This document shows positions 9,423 to 17,859 of a stretch of DNA of 64,000 nucleotides, one piece after another (the stretch's first letter is position 1; each line of letters begins with the position of its first letter). Position numbers and translations under genes: made by a program. The DNA lies in contig NZ_AJQE01000141.1 in NCBI RefSeq assembly GCF_000261685.1, forward strand, positions 1-64,000, given 5' to 3'. The notes under the pieces were generated by a model. The model made no database searches. It was not told where the DNA came from and saw only the letters and a list, made by a program, of their open reading frames with translations. This DNA is from Bradyrhizobium genomosp. I (2014). Lineage in GTDB: Bacteria; Pseudomonadota; Alphaproteobacteria; Rhizobiales; Xanthobacteraceae.

Positions 9423-9436
9423 CTTTAAGTATAAAA
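9423..9436. promoter_or_regulatory. Predicted MarR operator 6 (rightward beta-oxidation operon)
   Basis: CTTTAAGTATAAAA followed by TTATCGC, resembling operator 4 and its AATTTCGC context. It lies 61 bases upstream of the alpha/beta hydrolase start and would control the five-gene rightward operon. Confidence 0.6.
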
Positions 9437-9497
9437 TTATCGCTTCCCATCGCCCGCAGGCCTGTTAGCATCAAAGGGCCCAGCAAGAGGATGTCGC

Positions 9498-10313
9498 GTG
9501 TCGCAGCCTGTGCCAATGATAACAAGGGACGGACGCTTCGCCTATGAAGCCGCGGGCGATCCGGGCGCGATACCTCTGATCTTCCTGCATGGCATCGGCG
9601 GCGCGGCACGAGCCTGGCGGCGGCAGCTTGCCACATTCGGCAGCCGCTTCCGCGCGATCGCATGGGACATGCCGGGCTATGGCGGATCGGCACCACTGAC
9701 CAGCGTCAGTATCGCTGCCCTGGCCGATGCGCTTCAGCAATTCATCGAGCAGCTTGGTGCGGCCAAGCCTATTCTGGTCGGCCATTCCATTGGCGGCATG
9801 ATCGTCCAGAAATGGCTGGTGCAGTCCCCCAAACTGGCGCGTGCGGTCGTACTGGCACAGACCAGCCCGGCCTTCGGCAAGGCCGACGGCGATTGGCAGA
9901 AATCATTCATCGCTGCACGGCTCGGGCCGCTCGATCGCGGGGAGACCATGAAGTCGCTGGCGCCATCGCTGGTGAAGGAGCTCGTCGGTGACGATCCCGA
10001 TCCGAACGGGATGGAGCTTGCACGCGAGTGCATGGGAAGCGTGCCCGAGGCAAGCTATCGCGCCATGATGCTGGCTCTCATCGGCTTCGATCAGCGCAGC
10101 ACGCTTGGGGATATTTCCGTCCCCACACTGCTGCTGTCCGGCTCCAGGGACAACAATGCGCCCGCGCCAATGATGGCAAAGACGGCGACCTATATCCCCG
10201 GAGCTGAATATGTCGAGCTCGCCGGCGTCGGCCATCTCGCCAATCTTGAAGGCCCCGGTGCCTTTGACGAAGCTCTCGGCCGGTTTCTAAACTCTCTCGC
10301 GATCAAAGCCTAA
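9498..10313 (+). CDS. Alpha/beta hydrolase
   Basis: Alpha/beta-hydrolase fold, 271 residues. The oxyanion motif is FLHGIGGAARAW, the nucleophile elbow GHSIGGM, the acid is in LLSGSRDNN, and the His is in VELAGVGHLANLE. GTG at 9498 follows AAGAGG at a good distance; ATG 9516 is an alternative start. In aromatic pathways such enzymes hydrolyse ring-opened diketones, enol lactones or thioesters. It begins the rightward operon, 12 bases before the acyl-CoA dehydrogenase, and may open the alicyclic ring or release CoA. Confidence 0.88.
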   Translation: MSQPVPMITRDGRFAYEAAGDPGAIPLIFLHGIGGAARAWRRQLATFGSRFRAIAWDMPGYGGSAPLTSVSIAALADALQQFIEQLGAAKPILVGHSIGGMIVQKWLVQSPKLARAVVLAQTSPAFGKADGDWQKSFIAARLGPLDRGETMKSLAPSLVKELVGDDPDPNGMELARECMGSVPEASYRAMMLALIGFDQRSTLGDISVPTLLLSGSRDNNAPAPMMAKTATYIPGAEYVELAGVGHLANLEGPGAFDEALGRFLNSLAIKA

Positions 10314-10325
10314 GGTAACTGCGCG

Positions 10326-11615
10326 ATGACCATGCAAGTCAGCAAGACGATTGGCACGACCAACAAGGTCGCGCTTGATGCGCCGATCTTCGATCCCGTC
10401 GCGTTCCGCTTGAGCGACGAGCAGGCCGGCATCGTTGCGCGCGCCCGCGAGATCGGCCAGAGCGTGTTCGCCGCTCGCGCCGCGAGCTACGATCGCGAGG
10501 CGACTTTCCCGACGGAGAATTATCGCGACCTGCATCGCGTCGGCCTGCTCGGCATTGCCGTCCCCAAGAAGCACGGCGGCCTCGGCGCGAACTACCAGAC
10601 CTATGCTTTGGCAGCCGCCGAGATCGGCCGTTATTGCGGAGCAACCGCGCTGACCTGGAACATGCATGTCTGCTCGACCCTGTGGTCGGGTCCCCTCGCC
10701 GACGATCTGGACATGGATACAGAAACCCGCGCGGAACACGAGCGACGCCGCGCGGTCCACTACAAACGCATCGTCGCGGACGGTGCGATCTATTCGCAGC
10801 CCTTCTCCGAAGGGGGCGCCGCGGCGGCAGGCGGCGTCGCCTTTGGTACGGAAGCAAGGCCGGTCGCGGGTGGCTGGATCGTCAACGGCAAGAAGATCTT
10901 TGCATCGCTTTCCGGTCATGCCGACTATTACGGCGTGCTCTGCACCGAGATCGAGGAAGGCGAGAAGGCATCGCGCCGCAACACCCTTTACCTCGCAATT
11001 CCCGCAAAATCAGAAGGCATCTCGGTCGTCGGTGACTGGGATCCGCTCGGAATGCGCGGCACGGTCTCGCGGACGCTGCTGTTCAAGGACGTGTTCGTGC
11101 CGGAGGATTCCGCGCTGATGCCGCGCGGCGTCTATTTCCAGGCAGCTCAGCGCTGGCCGCACATGTTTCTGACGCTGTCGCCGACCTATATGGGCCTCGC
11201 GCAAGCCGCCTATGATTTCACCGTACGTTACTTGCGCGGCGAGGTTCCGGGCATGCCGCCGGTCAAGCGGCGGATGTATCCGACCAAGCAGATCGCGGTC
11301 GCGCAGATGCAGATCAAGCTGGAGCAGATCAAGTCGATCTGGTTCCAGGCGGTCACCGAGGCGCGCGCCAACCCGAGCAAGGAGCAGGTGTTGCGGGCCT
11401 ATGCCGCGCAATACTCGGTGATGGAAGGCGCCAATGAGCTCGCCGCGCTCGCGATCCGCACCTGCGGCGGTCAGGCCATGCTCAGGTCGCTGCCGCTGGA
11501 GCGGATCTATCGCGACAGCCGTTGCGGCTCGCTGATGCTGCCCTGGACCGCCGAGCTCTGCCTCGATCGGATCGGGCGCGAAGCGCTGTACGAGGCCGGC
11601 GAAACGGACGACTGA
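10326..11615 (+). CDS. Acyl-CoA dehydrogenase
   Basis: FAD-dependent acyl-CoA dehydrogenase fold, 429 residues. It shows the N-terminal helical domain (LHRVGLLGIAVPKKHGGLGA), the beta-domain (AIYSQPFSEGGAAAAGG, WIVNGKKIFAS) and the C-terminal helical domain (EGANELAALAIRTCGGQAML). The tail LMLPWTAELCLDRIGREAL is typical of aromatic-pathway relatives. It would desaturate an alicyclic or dicarboxylic CoA thioester and pass electrons to ETF. The spacing to the next gene is two bases, so translation is probably coupled. Confidence 0.9.
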   Translation: MTMQVSKTIGTTNKVALDAPIFDPVAFRLSDEQAGIVARAREIGQSVFAARAASYDREATFPTENYRDLHRVGLLGIAVPKKHGGLGANYQTYALAAAEIGRYCGATALTWNMHVCSTLWSGPLADDLDMDTETRAEHERRRAVHYKRIVADGAIYSQPFSEGGAAAAGGVAFGTEARPVAGGWIVNGKKIFASLSGHADYYGVLCTEIEEGEKASRRNTLYLAIPAKSEGISVVGDWDPLGMRGTVSRTLLFKDVFVPEDSALMPRGVYFQAAQRWPHMFLTLSPTYMGLAQAAYDFTVRYLRGEVPGMPPVKRRMYPTKQIAVAQMQIKLEQIKSIWFQAVTEARANPSKEQVLRAYAAQYSVMEGANELAALAIRTCGGQAMLRSLPLERIYRDSRCGSLMLPWTAELCLDRIGREALYEAGETDD

Positions 11616-11617
11616 CC

Positions 11618-13153
11618 GTGGACCTCTGCAGCCTGATCGACCGCAACGCGGCGTTCGCGCCACACAAGACGGCTATTGCCTTCGAAGGGAAGCGGCTGAG
11701 CTATGCCGCGTTCGCCGCGCGCATCGAGCGGACTGCGACCGCCTTGAAGCAGGAGCTCGGCGTCGGCCAAGGCGACCGTATCGCGATCCTGAGCCTGAAC
11801 CAGCCGGATTATCTGGTTCTGCTCTACGCGTGCGCGCGGCTCGGGGCGATGCTGGTGCCGCTGAACTGGCGGCTGGCTGTCGCCGAGCAGTTGTTCATCC
11901 TCGGCGATGCCGGCGCCAAGGTTCTCGTGCTTGAGCAGGCCTTTGAGGGCGTTCTTCACGAGCTTGCGCAGTCCGCGCCGGGGACTGCCGTTGTCGGCCT
12001 CGACTTCGCGCCGCCCTGCGGCACAAGATTCGAAGATCTGCTGGCTGGAAGCGGCGGCACCAGCCGAAATCCGCACACCGATCTCTCATGCCCGCTGCTG
12101 ATCGTCTACACGTCGGGAACGACCGGGCGTCCGAAAGGCGCGGTGCTGCGCCAGGAGGCGCTGTTCTGGAACGGCGTCATGAGCCAGCACATGCACAACA
12201 TGACGTCCGACGACCATGTGCTGACCGTGCTGCCATTCTTCCACGTCGGCGGCCTCAACATCCAGACCACGCCGGCGCTCCAGCTGGGCGCGACGGTCAC
12301 GGTCCATGCGCGCTTTGCGCCGGATACCGCGCTTGCGGCCATCGCACGGGAACGGCCGACGCTCACGGTGATGGTGCCCGCGATCATCCAGGCCGTAAGC
12401 GAGCATCCCGCCTGGGCGACCGCTGATCTTTCGTCACTCAAGGCCGTCGCCACCGGCTCGACCATCGTGCCTCCGCACCTGATCGAGCGTTTTGTCGCGC
12501 GCGACGTCCCGGTTCTTCAGGTCTACGGCTCGACCGAGACTTGCCCGATCGCAATCTACACAAGGCTCGGCGGCGATCTTTCGCGCGTGGGATCGACCGG
12601 CCTTGCCGGCCTGTGCTGTGAGGCGAAGGTGATCGATCAGGCTGGCAATGAGATGCCGGCGGGCACGCCGGGCGAGATCGCGGTGCGCGGTCCCAACGTG
12701 TTCTTCGAATATTGGGGCAACGACGCCGCAACGCGCGACGCCTTGCATGACGGCTGGTACCGCACCGGCGATATCGGCCTGTGCGATGCAGACGGCTATT
12801 TCTGGGTCCGCGACCGCAAGAAGAACATGATCATATCCGGCGGGGAAAACGTCTATCCGGCCGAGGTCGAGCGCGTCCTGCTCGAACACCCCGATGTCAG
12901 CGAATGCGCCGTGATCGGCCGGCCGGACCCGCGCTGGGACGAGGTGCCGATCGCCTATGTCATTGCGAGATCCGGCTGCCGGCTCGAAGCGGACGAATTG
13001 AGGGCGCATCTTCAGGCGCAACTCGCGCGCTACAAGGTTCCACGCGAGATCGTCTTCGTTACCGATCTGCCGCGGACGGCGCTGGGCAAGGTCCAGCATT
13101 TCCTGCTGAAGCAGCTTGATGTGCAATCACGCAGGCAAGGAGAAGCGTCTTGA
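11618..13153 (+). CDS. Acyl-CoA synthetase (AMP-forming)
   Basis: ANL-superfamily ligase of 511 residues. P-loop IVYTSGTTGRPKGAVL, A5 motif YGSTETCPI, A7/A8 motif YRTGDIGLCDADGYFWVRDR with KKNMIISGGENVYPAEVE, and the catalytic Lys in ALGKVQHF are all present, so it should be active. The GTG start at 11618 is two bases after the dehydrogenase stop; a longer frame from 11522 overlaps that gene and is unlikely. It may activate a second aromatic acid or a ring-cleavage product. It resembles fatty-acid/cinnamate-type ligases more than the ligase at the window start. Confidence 0.9.
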   Translation: MDLCSLIDRNAAFAPHKTAIAFEGKRLSYAAFAARIERTATALKQELGVGQGDRIAILSLNQPDYLVLLYACARLGAMLVPLNWRLAVAEQLFILGDAGAKVLVLEQAFEGVLHELAQSAPGTAVVGLDFAPPCGTRFEDLLAGSGGTSRNPHTDLSCPLLIVYTSGTTGRPKGAVLRQEALFWNGVMSQHMHNMTSDDHVLTVLPFFHVGGLNIQTTPALQLGATVTVHARFAPDTALAAIARERPTLTVMVPAIIQAVSEHPAWATADLSSLKAVATGSTIVPPHLIERFVARDVPVLQVYGSTETCPIAIYTRLGGDLSRVGSTGLAGLCCEAKVIDQAGNEMPAGTPGEIAVRGPNVFFEYWGNDAATRDALHDGWYRTGDIGLCDADGYFWVRDRKKNMIISGGENVYPAEVERVLLEHPDVSECAVIGRPDPRWDEVPIAYVIARSGCRLEADELRAHLQAQLARYKVPREIVFVTDLPRTALGKVQHFLLKQLDVQSRRQGEAS

Positions 13154-14238
13154 AGATTGCAGTTCTGGGTGGGGGCAACGGCTCTTTCGCGGCCGCGGGT
13201 GATTTTGCGCTGTCGGGGAATGAGGTGCGGCTTTGGCGCCGCGATGCCGATCAGGTCGCGGCACATCGGGCCGCGGGGGCGAACATCCTGGTCAAGGATC
13301 ACAACGGCCGCCACGACGTGAAGCTCGCGCTGGTCACGACCGATATCGCCCAAGCCGTCGATGGCTCTGAGTTGATCCTCTGCCCCGCTCCCGCCTTCGC
13401 GCAAGCAGATATTGCCCGCCTGCTCGCCTCGCATCTGCGAGACGGCCAGGTCGTTTTTCTGCCGCCGGCGACATTCGGCTCGATGATCTTCGCCAAGGCT
13501 GCGCAGGATGCTGGGAACCTTGCGAAGGCTAGCTTTGCCGAGACCGGCACCCTGCCCTGGCTCACCCGCAAGCACGGGCCATTCGAGGTCGCGATCACCA
13601 TCCGCGCCAAGCGGCTTCCGGTCGGCGTGTTCCCGCTCGATCGGGCGCCCCACGCACTCGAAATCATCGGACGCGCTTTCCCGGGCGTGATCGAACCATG
13701 CGGAGATGCGCTGTCGGGGGCGCTGATGAATGCAGGCCCCATCATCCATCCGCCGTTGATCGTGATGAACGCAGGGCCGATCGAACATTTCGAACGCTGG
13801 GACATCCACAAGGAAGGCACCCAAGCCGCGATACGGCGGGTCACCGACGCGCTCGATGCCGAGCGAATCGCGGTGCGCGAGGCATTCGGCTATGGCGCAC
13901 CGCATTTCCCGCTTGCTCACCACTATGCGAAGGAAGGCGAGATCTGGATGTATGGCCGGGGCTCGCACGACCGGCTGACCGATTCCGGCGACTGGCGCGA
14001 ACGGATCGTGCTAACCGAGCACCGCTACATGCGCGAGGATCTGCGGCTCGGGCTGTCGTTGCTGGCTTCTGTCGCCGATCTGGCTGGCGTGGTCACGCCG
14101 CTGGCCAAAGCGTTCCTGTCGATCGGCGGCGCGCTTTGCGGCGAGGATTTTGCGCAAGGCGGCCGAACGCTCGAGACGCTGGGGCTCGGCAATCTCAGCA
14201 AGGCTGAATTGCAGACGCTGCTTCGCAATGGATTCTGA
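13150..14238 (+). CDS. NAD/NADP octopine/nopaline dehydrogenase-family protein
   Basis: A 362-residue protein with N-terminal Rossmann motif KIAVLGGGNGSFAAAGDFAL and a C-terminal region containing NAGPIIHPPLIVMNAGPIEH, characteristic of the opine dehydrogenase family. Those enzymes couple an amino acid to a 2-oxo acid, or perform related reductions. It starts with TTG at 13150, overlapping the stop of the ligase (TTGA). Its place inside a CoA-dependent aromatic operon is unusual. It could handle an amino-substituted intermediate, but this is inference. Confidence 0.85.
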   Translation: MKIAVLGGGNGSFAAAGDFALSGNEVRLWRRDADQVAAHRAAGANILVKDHNGRHDVKLALVTTDIAQAVDGSELILCPAPAFAQADIARLLASHLRDGQVVFLPPATFGSMIFAKAAQDAGNLAKASFAETGTLPWLTRKHGPFEVAITIRAKRLPVGVFPLDRAPHALEIIGRAFPGVIEPCGDALSGALMNAGPIIHPPLIVMNAGPIEHFERWDIHKEGTQAAIRRVTDALDAERIAVREAFGYGAPHFPLAHHYAKEGEIWMYGRGSHDRLTDSGDWRERIVLTEHRYMREDLRLGLSLLASVADLAGVVTPLAKAFLSIGGALCGEDFAQGGRTLETLGLGNLSKAELQTLLRNGF

Positions 14239-14241
14239 TCG

Positions 14242-15234
14242 ATGACCAATCGCGTCAATATCGCCTGCCTCGGTGCTGGCCGCATGGGACGCGGCATCGC
14301 CGTCGCGTTCGCCTATGCGGGCCACAGCGTCACGATGATCGACGTCAAGGCGCGCTCCGCGGAGGAATTTGCCAGGCTGGAAGCGGACGCACGCGGCGAG
14401 GTCAGGAAGACCTTTGCCAGCCTGTCGAAGCTGGGGCTCTTGACCGAGGCGGATGTCGAGCCGCTCATCGCGCGGGTCTCGGTGGTCGCGGCCGGCGGAA
14501 GCGGTTCAGCGCTCTCTGAGGCCGGCATGGTGTTCGAGGGCGTTCCCGAGGTCGTCGAACTCAAGCGGGAGGTGCTGGCGGCCGCCTCAAGGCAAGTCGG
14601 CCCGGACACGATCATGGCATCGACGACATCGACCATTCTCGTCGATGATCTCTCCGGCGCGATCGTGAACCCTCGTCGCTTTCTCAACGTGCATTGGCTC
14701 AATCCAGCCTACCTGATCCCGCTGGTCGAAGTTTCCCCCGGCAAGTCCACCGACCCCGCCATCATCGAGGAAGTCAAAGCTCTGCTCGAAGGCATCGGCA
14801 AGGTGCCCGTTGTCTGCGCGGCGACGCCCGGCTTCATCGTCCCGCGCATCCAGGCACTCGCGATGAACGAGGCCGCACGCATGGTCGAGGAAGGCGTCGC
14901 CAGCGCGGAGGAGATCGACAAGGCGATCCGCTACGGCTTCGGTTTCCGCTATGCCGTGCTCGGACTGCTCGAATTCATCGATTGGGGCGGTGGCGACATT
15001 CTCTACTACGCGAGCCAGTATCTGGAAGGCGCGCTCGGCAGCGAGCGCTATCGGGCGCCGGACGTCATTTTTCACAACATGCATGAAGGCCGGATCGGCC
15101 TGCGCACTGGCGCAGGATTTCTCGATTATTCCGGGCTCGACGTCGACGCCTATCGCGCGAAGCGGCTCCAAGCCATGGTCGACCTGCTCCGGCACTTCGG
15201 ACTGGCGCGCCCCCCGGTGCTCGACCGCAACTAG
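14242..15234 (+). CDS. 3-hydroxyacyl-CoA dehydrogenase
   Basis: Bacterial 3HCDH of 330 residues. The NAD-binding motif is IACLGAGRMGRGIAVAFAYAG, the catalytic region reads RFLNVHWLNPAYLIPLVEV with its His, and the C-terminal dimerisation domain holds TPGFIVPRIQALAMNEAARM. Oxidation of a 3-hydroxyacyl-CoA to the oxo form is the expected reaction. It is the last gene of the rightward operon, and its stop codon overlaps the stop of the convergent NicX-like gene within the tetranucleotide CTAG. Confidence 0.93.
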   Translation: MTNRVNIACLGAGRMGRGIAVAFAYAGHSVTMIDVKARSAEEFARLEADARGEVRKTFASLSKLGLLTEADVEPLIARVSVVAAGGSGSALSEAGMVFEGVPEVVELKREVLAAASRQVGPDTIMASTTSTILVDDLSGAIVNPRRFLNVHWLNPAYLIPLVEVSPGKSTDPAIIEEVKALLEGIGKVPVVCAATPGFIVPRIQALAMNEAARMVEEGVASAEEIDKAIRYGFGFRYAVLGLLEFIDWGGGDILYYASQYLEGALGSERYRAPDVIFHNMHEGRIGLRTGAGFLDYSGLDVDAYRAKRLQAMVDLLRHFGLARPPVLDRN

Positions 15235-16277
15235 CCGAAGACGTCCTGGAGCACGCCCTCCCGGACCACCGCAACGCCGTCGAGTTCGATCGTCGTTCCC
15301 ATCATCGGCAGGTCGAAATGTCCTGCCGTGTAGCGCCCTGCGAATTCATTCGCTCCGGTCGAGAACAGGAAATTGCCGGAGACGGCCCGAATCTCGGTGC
15401 CGTTGGTATCGCGCTGATCGTACATCGACAGCGCCTCATAGCGCGCGCCCGGATTCATGCCGAAGCCGACATGCGAGACGGCGTAGGCTTCGCGATCGCC
15501 CCAGGCGGCGAGATAGGCGCGCATCATTGCGGCGTCGGTGCCCTCACCTTCCAGCTCGACGACATAGTCGTCCTTCAACGTCATCTTCACAGGAGACGTC
15601 AGGTAGCGCTTGAAAGTGAGATTGATGTCGCCGGGCGCCATCACCAGTGTGCCGTTGATGGTTCCGCTCTTGGGGAAGCTGACGACGATTCCGCCGGGCC
15701 AGTGCGCCAGCGTGCCGGGTTTATCGGTCCAACCCCACACCCCAGCCGTGGACGCGCCGACCATATCAACATCGAGCGCCGTGCCGGCCTTCGACGTCAC
15801 CCGCATCCGCTTGGTCCCACGCAACATCTTGGCCGCGGCTCGAACGCGTCTCTCGAGCGCGGGATCCGGCGCCATCCGTTCTAGCGCCTCGGGATGCTCA
15901 TTCGAAATTACCAGGATCCGCGCCCCGGCCTTCAATATCTCTGGCGTCTCCACCGCGTGCATCAGACCCTCGATGGTGCAATCCACCACGAAGCCGGCCT
16001 GCTGAAGTGCAGTGACGACCGGGCCAAGCCGTTGGATCGCCTCGCTGGCCCCAGTCGAGCGCACCGGAACGATATGCCGGTTGCGCGGTGTCGGCATCAC
16101 GACGTGAAACGGCCGCGCTCCCATCCGCAGCAGCGCGAGCTCCGCCAGATGCACGTTCAACGCGCGCGATTGGGTTTCCGAGAGGATCGCCGCAGTATCT
16201 CCGGCCTTGACGGCGCATCGCTCAAAGATCTCGCAGAATGCGTCGATCCATTTTGCCTCGATGCGATCAGCCAGCAT
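15231..16277 (-). CDS. NicX-like 2,5-dihydroxypyridine 5,6-dioxygenase family protein
   Basis: A 348-residue protein of the NicX/M29-like fold. NicX is a non-heme Fe(II) extradiol-type dioxygenase that opens 2,5-dihydroxypyridine to N-formylmaleamate. The sequence carries SHVGFGMNP with His269 and GHFDLPM with His320 and Asp322. These match the known NicX iron ligands (His265, His318, Asp320) in motif and spacing. AHWPGG and GNFLFSTGANE are also family-like. Start ATG 16277 has GGGAGAG upstream and gives the usual length of about 350; a longer frame lacks homology. It is the last gene of the importer operon. General annotation pipelines tend to call it leucyl aminopeptidase. Confidence 0.8.
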   Translation of the reverse strand: MLADRIEAKWIDAFCEIFERCAVKAGDTAAILSETQSRALNVHLAELALLRMGARPFHVVMPTPRNRHIVPVRSTGASEAIQRLGPVVTALQQAGFVVDCTIEGLMHAVETPEILKAGARILVISNEHPEALERMAPDPALERRVRAAAKMLRGTKRMRVTSKAGTALDVDMVGASTAGVWGWTDKPGTLAHWPGGIVVSFPKSGTINGTLVMAPGDINLTFKRYLTSPVKMTLKDDYVVELEGEGTDAAMMRAYLAAWGDREAYAVSHVGFGMNPGARYEALSMYDQRDTNGTEIRAVSGNFLFSTGANEFAGRYTAGHFDLPMMGTTIELDGVAVVREGVLQDVFG

Positions 16278-16309
16278 GGTTCTCTCCCGCTTTTCAGGAT
16301 TCTTGTTTG

Positions 16310-17077
16310 TTACGCTTCGGGGAAGCCCCGGAGCAAGTACGAGCGCACGGCCCCCAACAGGCCGTTCAGGATCAACCCCAGCAGCGAGATCGTGATCAGC
16401 GGCACGAACATGTCCACGGCCTGAAACGTTCGGGCCGCCGTCACCAGGGAGTGCCCCAGTCCGTCCGTCGACGTGATCATCTCGGCCAGAAACACCACGA
16501 TGCAGGAAATGACAAGGCCGATCCGGCATCCGGTCAGGATCGACGGCATCGCGGCCGGCAGCACCACTTTGAAGAGGACTTCATAGCGCTGGGTTCCTGC
16601 CGCCATGGCTGACCAAATCAGCTTCTGCTCGACGGTCGATGCACCGTAGTAGGTCGAGAGCAGAATGGGAAAGAGCGCGTCCGCGGCTACCAATGTGATC
16701 TTCGATCCGTGGCCGAACCCGAGCAAGAGCAGGAGCGCCGGATAGAGCGCGACCTTGGGCAACGGCGCCAATACACGGACGATCGGACGGACCACGGCGT
16801 CGATCGCGGGACTGGCGGCAGCCGCGATACCGATGCTCACGCCAAGCACGACCGCAATCGAAAATCCGGCAAACAGCCGCATCAGCGTTGCCGCGATCTC
16901 CTGCTGAAAGGCGAACGTCACGAGCTGTTGAAGGAGCCGGCCGAAGACGAAGCCCGGTGGCGGCAGCAAGACCGCGGGCGCAAAGCCGAATGACACCAAG
17001 CCCTGCCACACCGCGATCACCAGCACGATCGGGGCGATTCCGAGAACGACGTTCGGGGAGAGAAAGCGCGACATCAT
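16310..17077 (-). CDS. ABC transporter permease (SsuC/TauC type)
   Basis: Inner-membrane permease of 255 residues with about six transmembrane segments. The EAA-type loop AGTQRYEVLFKVVLPAAMPSILTGCRIGL marks the site that contacts the ATPase. The start ATG at 17077 overlaps the stop of the preceding permease (ATGA), indicating coupling. A longer frame reaching 17974 is an overlapping read of the upstream gene. It belongs to the nitrate/sulfonate/taurine-type family, which also imports pyrimidines and aromatic acids. Confidence 0.92.
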   Translation of the reverse strand: MMSRFLSPNVVLGIAPIVLVIAVWQGLVSFGFAPAVLLPPPGFVFGRLLQQLVTFAFQQEIAATLMRLFAGFSIAVVLGVSIGIAAAASPAIDAVVRPIVRVLAPLPKVALYPALLLLLGFGHGSKITLVAADALFPILLSTYYGASTVEQKLIWSAMAAGTQRYEVLFKVVLPAAMPSILTGCRIGLVISCIVVFLAEMITSTDGLGHSLVTAARTFQAVDMFVPLITISLLGLILNGLLGAVRSYLLRGFPEA

Positions 17078-17859
17078 GAGAAGCTCAGCGGCATGTCGAA
17101 CTGCGGCTCGGACCAACGCACGAGTCTGGCACGTACCTTTTCGAAGATCGCATCGAGGCAAATTCCCATTGCCCCGACGATGATGATCATCGCAAAGACG
17201 GTGTCGTATTGACCCATGTCGAGCGCATTGAACAGGATGTTGCCGGCCCCCGATTGACGGGCGATCATCTCGCTGGTGATCATCGTGATCAGCGCCAGCA
17301 CCAATCCTGTGCGGCATCCGGTCAGGATTTCCGGCAGCGCCGCGGGCAGCACGATCCGTACCAGGCGTTGTGCGGGCAAAAGCCCCATCGCGGCACCCGA
17401 CCATAGCATCTTCTCTTCGACGGCTTTGGCACCCTCGAAGCTGTGATAGATCACAGGGAGGCTGACGCCCAGAAAGATCACCAGTGTTTTGGTGATGTCC
17501 CCGACGCCCAGCCAAAGCATGATGATCGGCATCAAGGCAGCTTTGGGTACCGGATAGATCACCATCAGAAGTGGATTGAAGAAGGCTGCAACGCCGCGGC
17601 TGCGTCCCATCAACAGCCCCAGTGGAATCGAAACCAGCACCGCCACACCGAACCCGATCGCCATGCGGCGAAGCGAAGCGAGGATGTTGATCAGGGATTC
17701 CTTGTCGCCGAGAATGTCCGGAACTGCCCGGATCGCCTCGATCGCCGTCGGGAAGCTGTCGTTCTTCAGCGCGAGCGCGGCAAGCTGCCACACGGCCAGC
17801 AATCCGATGCAGGCCAGCACCGGAGCGGCCCGCCTGATCAAGGCAGCCTGCGCCATCAT
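17074..17859 (-). CDS. ABC transporter permease (SsuC/TauC type)
   Basis: Second permease, 261 residues, with N-terminal hydrophobic segment APVLACIGLLAVWQLAALAL and the ATPase-contacting loop GLLPAQRLVRIVLPAALPEILTGCRTGL. Two permease genes suggest a heterodimeric channel, which is less common in this family than a homodimer. The start overlaps the ATPase stop (ATGA at 17856-17859), so ATPase and both permeases are translationally coupled. Confidence 0.92.
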   Translation of the reverse strand: MMAQAALIRRAAPVLACIGLLAVWQLAALALKNDSFPTAIEAIRAVPDILGDKESLINILASLRRMAIGFGVAVLVSIPLGLLMGRSRGVAAFFNPLLMVIYPVPKAALMPIIMLWLGVGDITKTLVIFLGVSLPVIYHSFEGAKAVEEKMLWSGAAMGLLPAQRLVRIVLPAALPEILTGCRTGLVLALITMITSEMIARQSGAGNILFNALDMGQYDTVFAMIIIVGAMGICLDAIFEKVRARLVRWSEPQFDMPLSFS

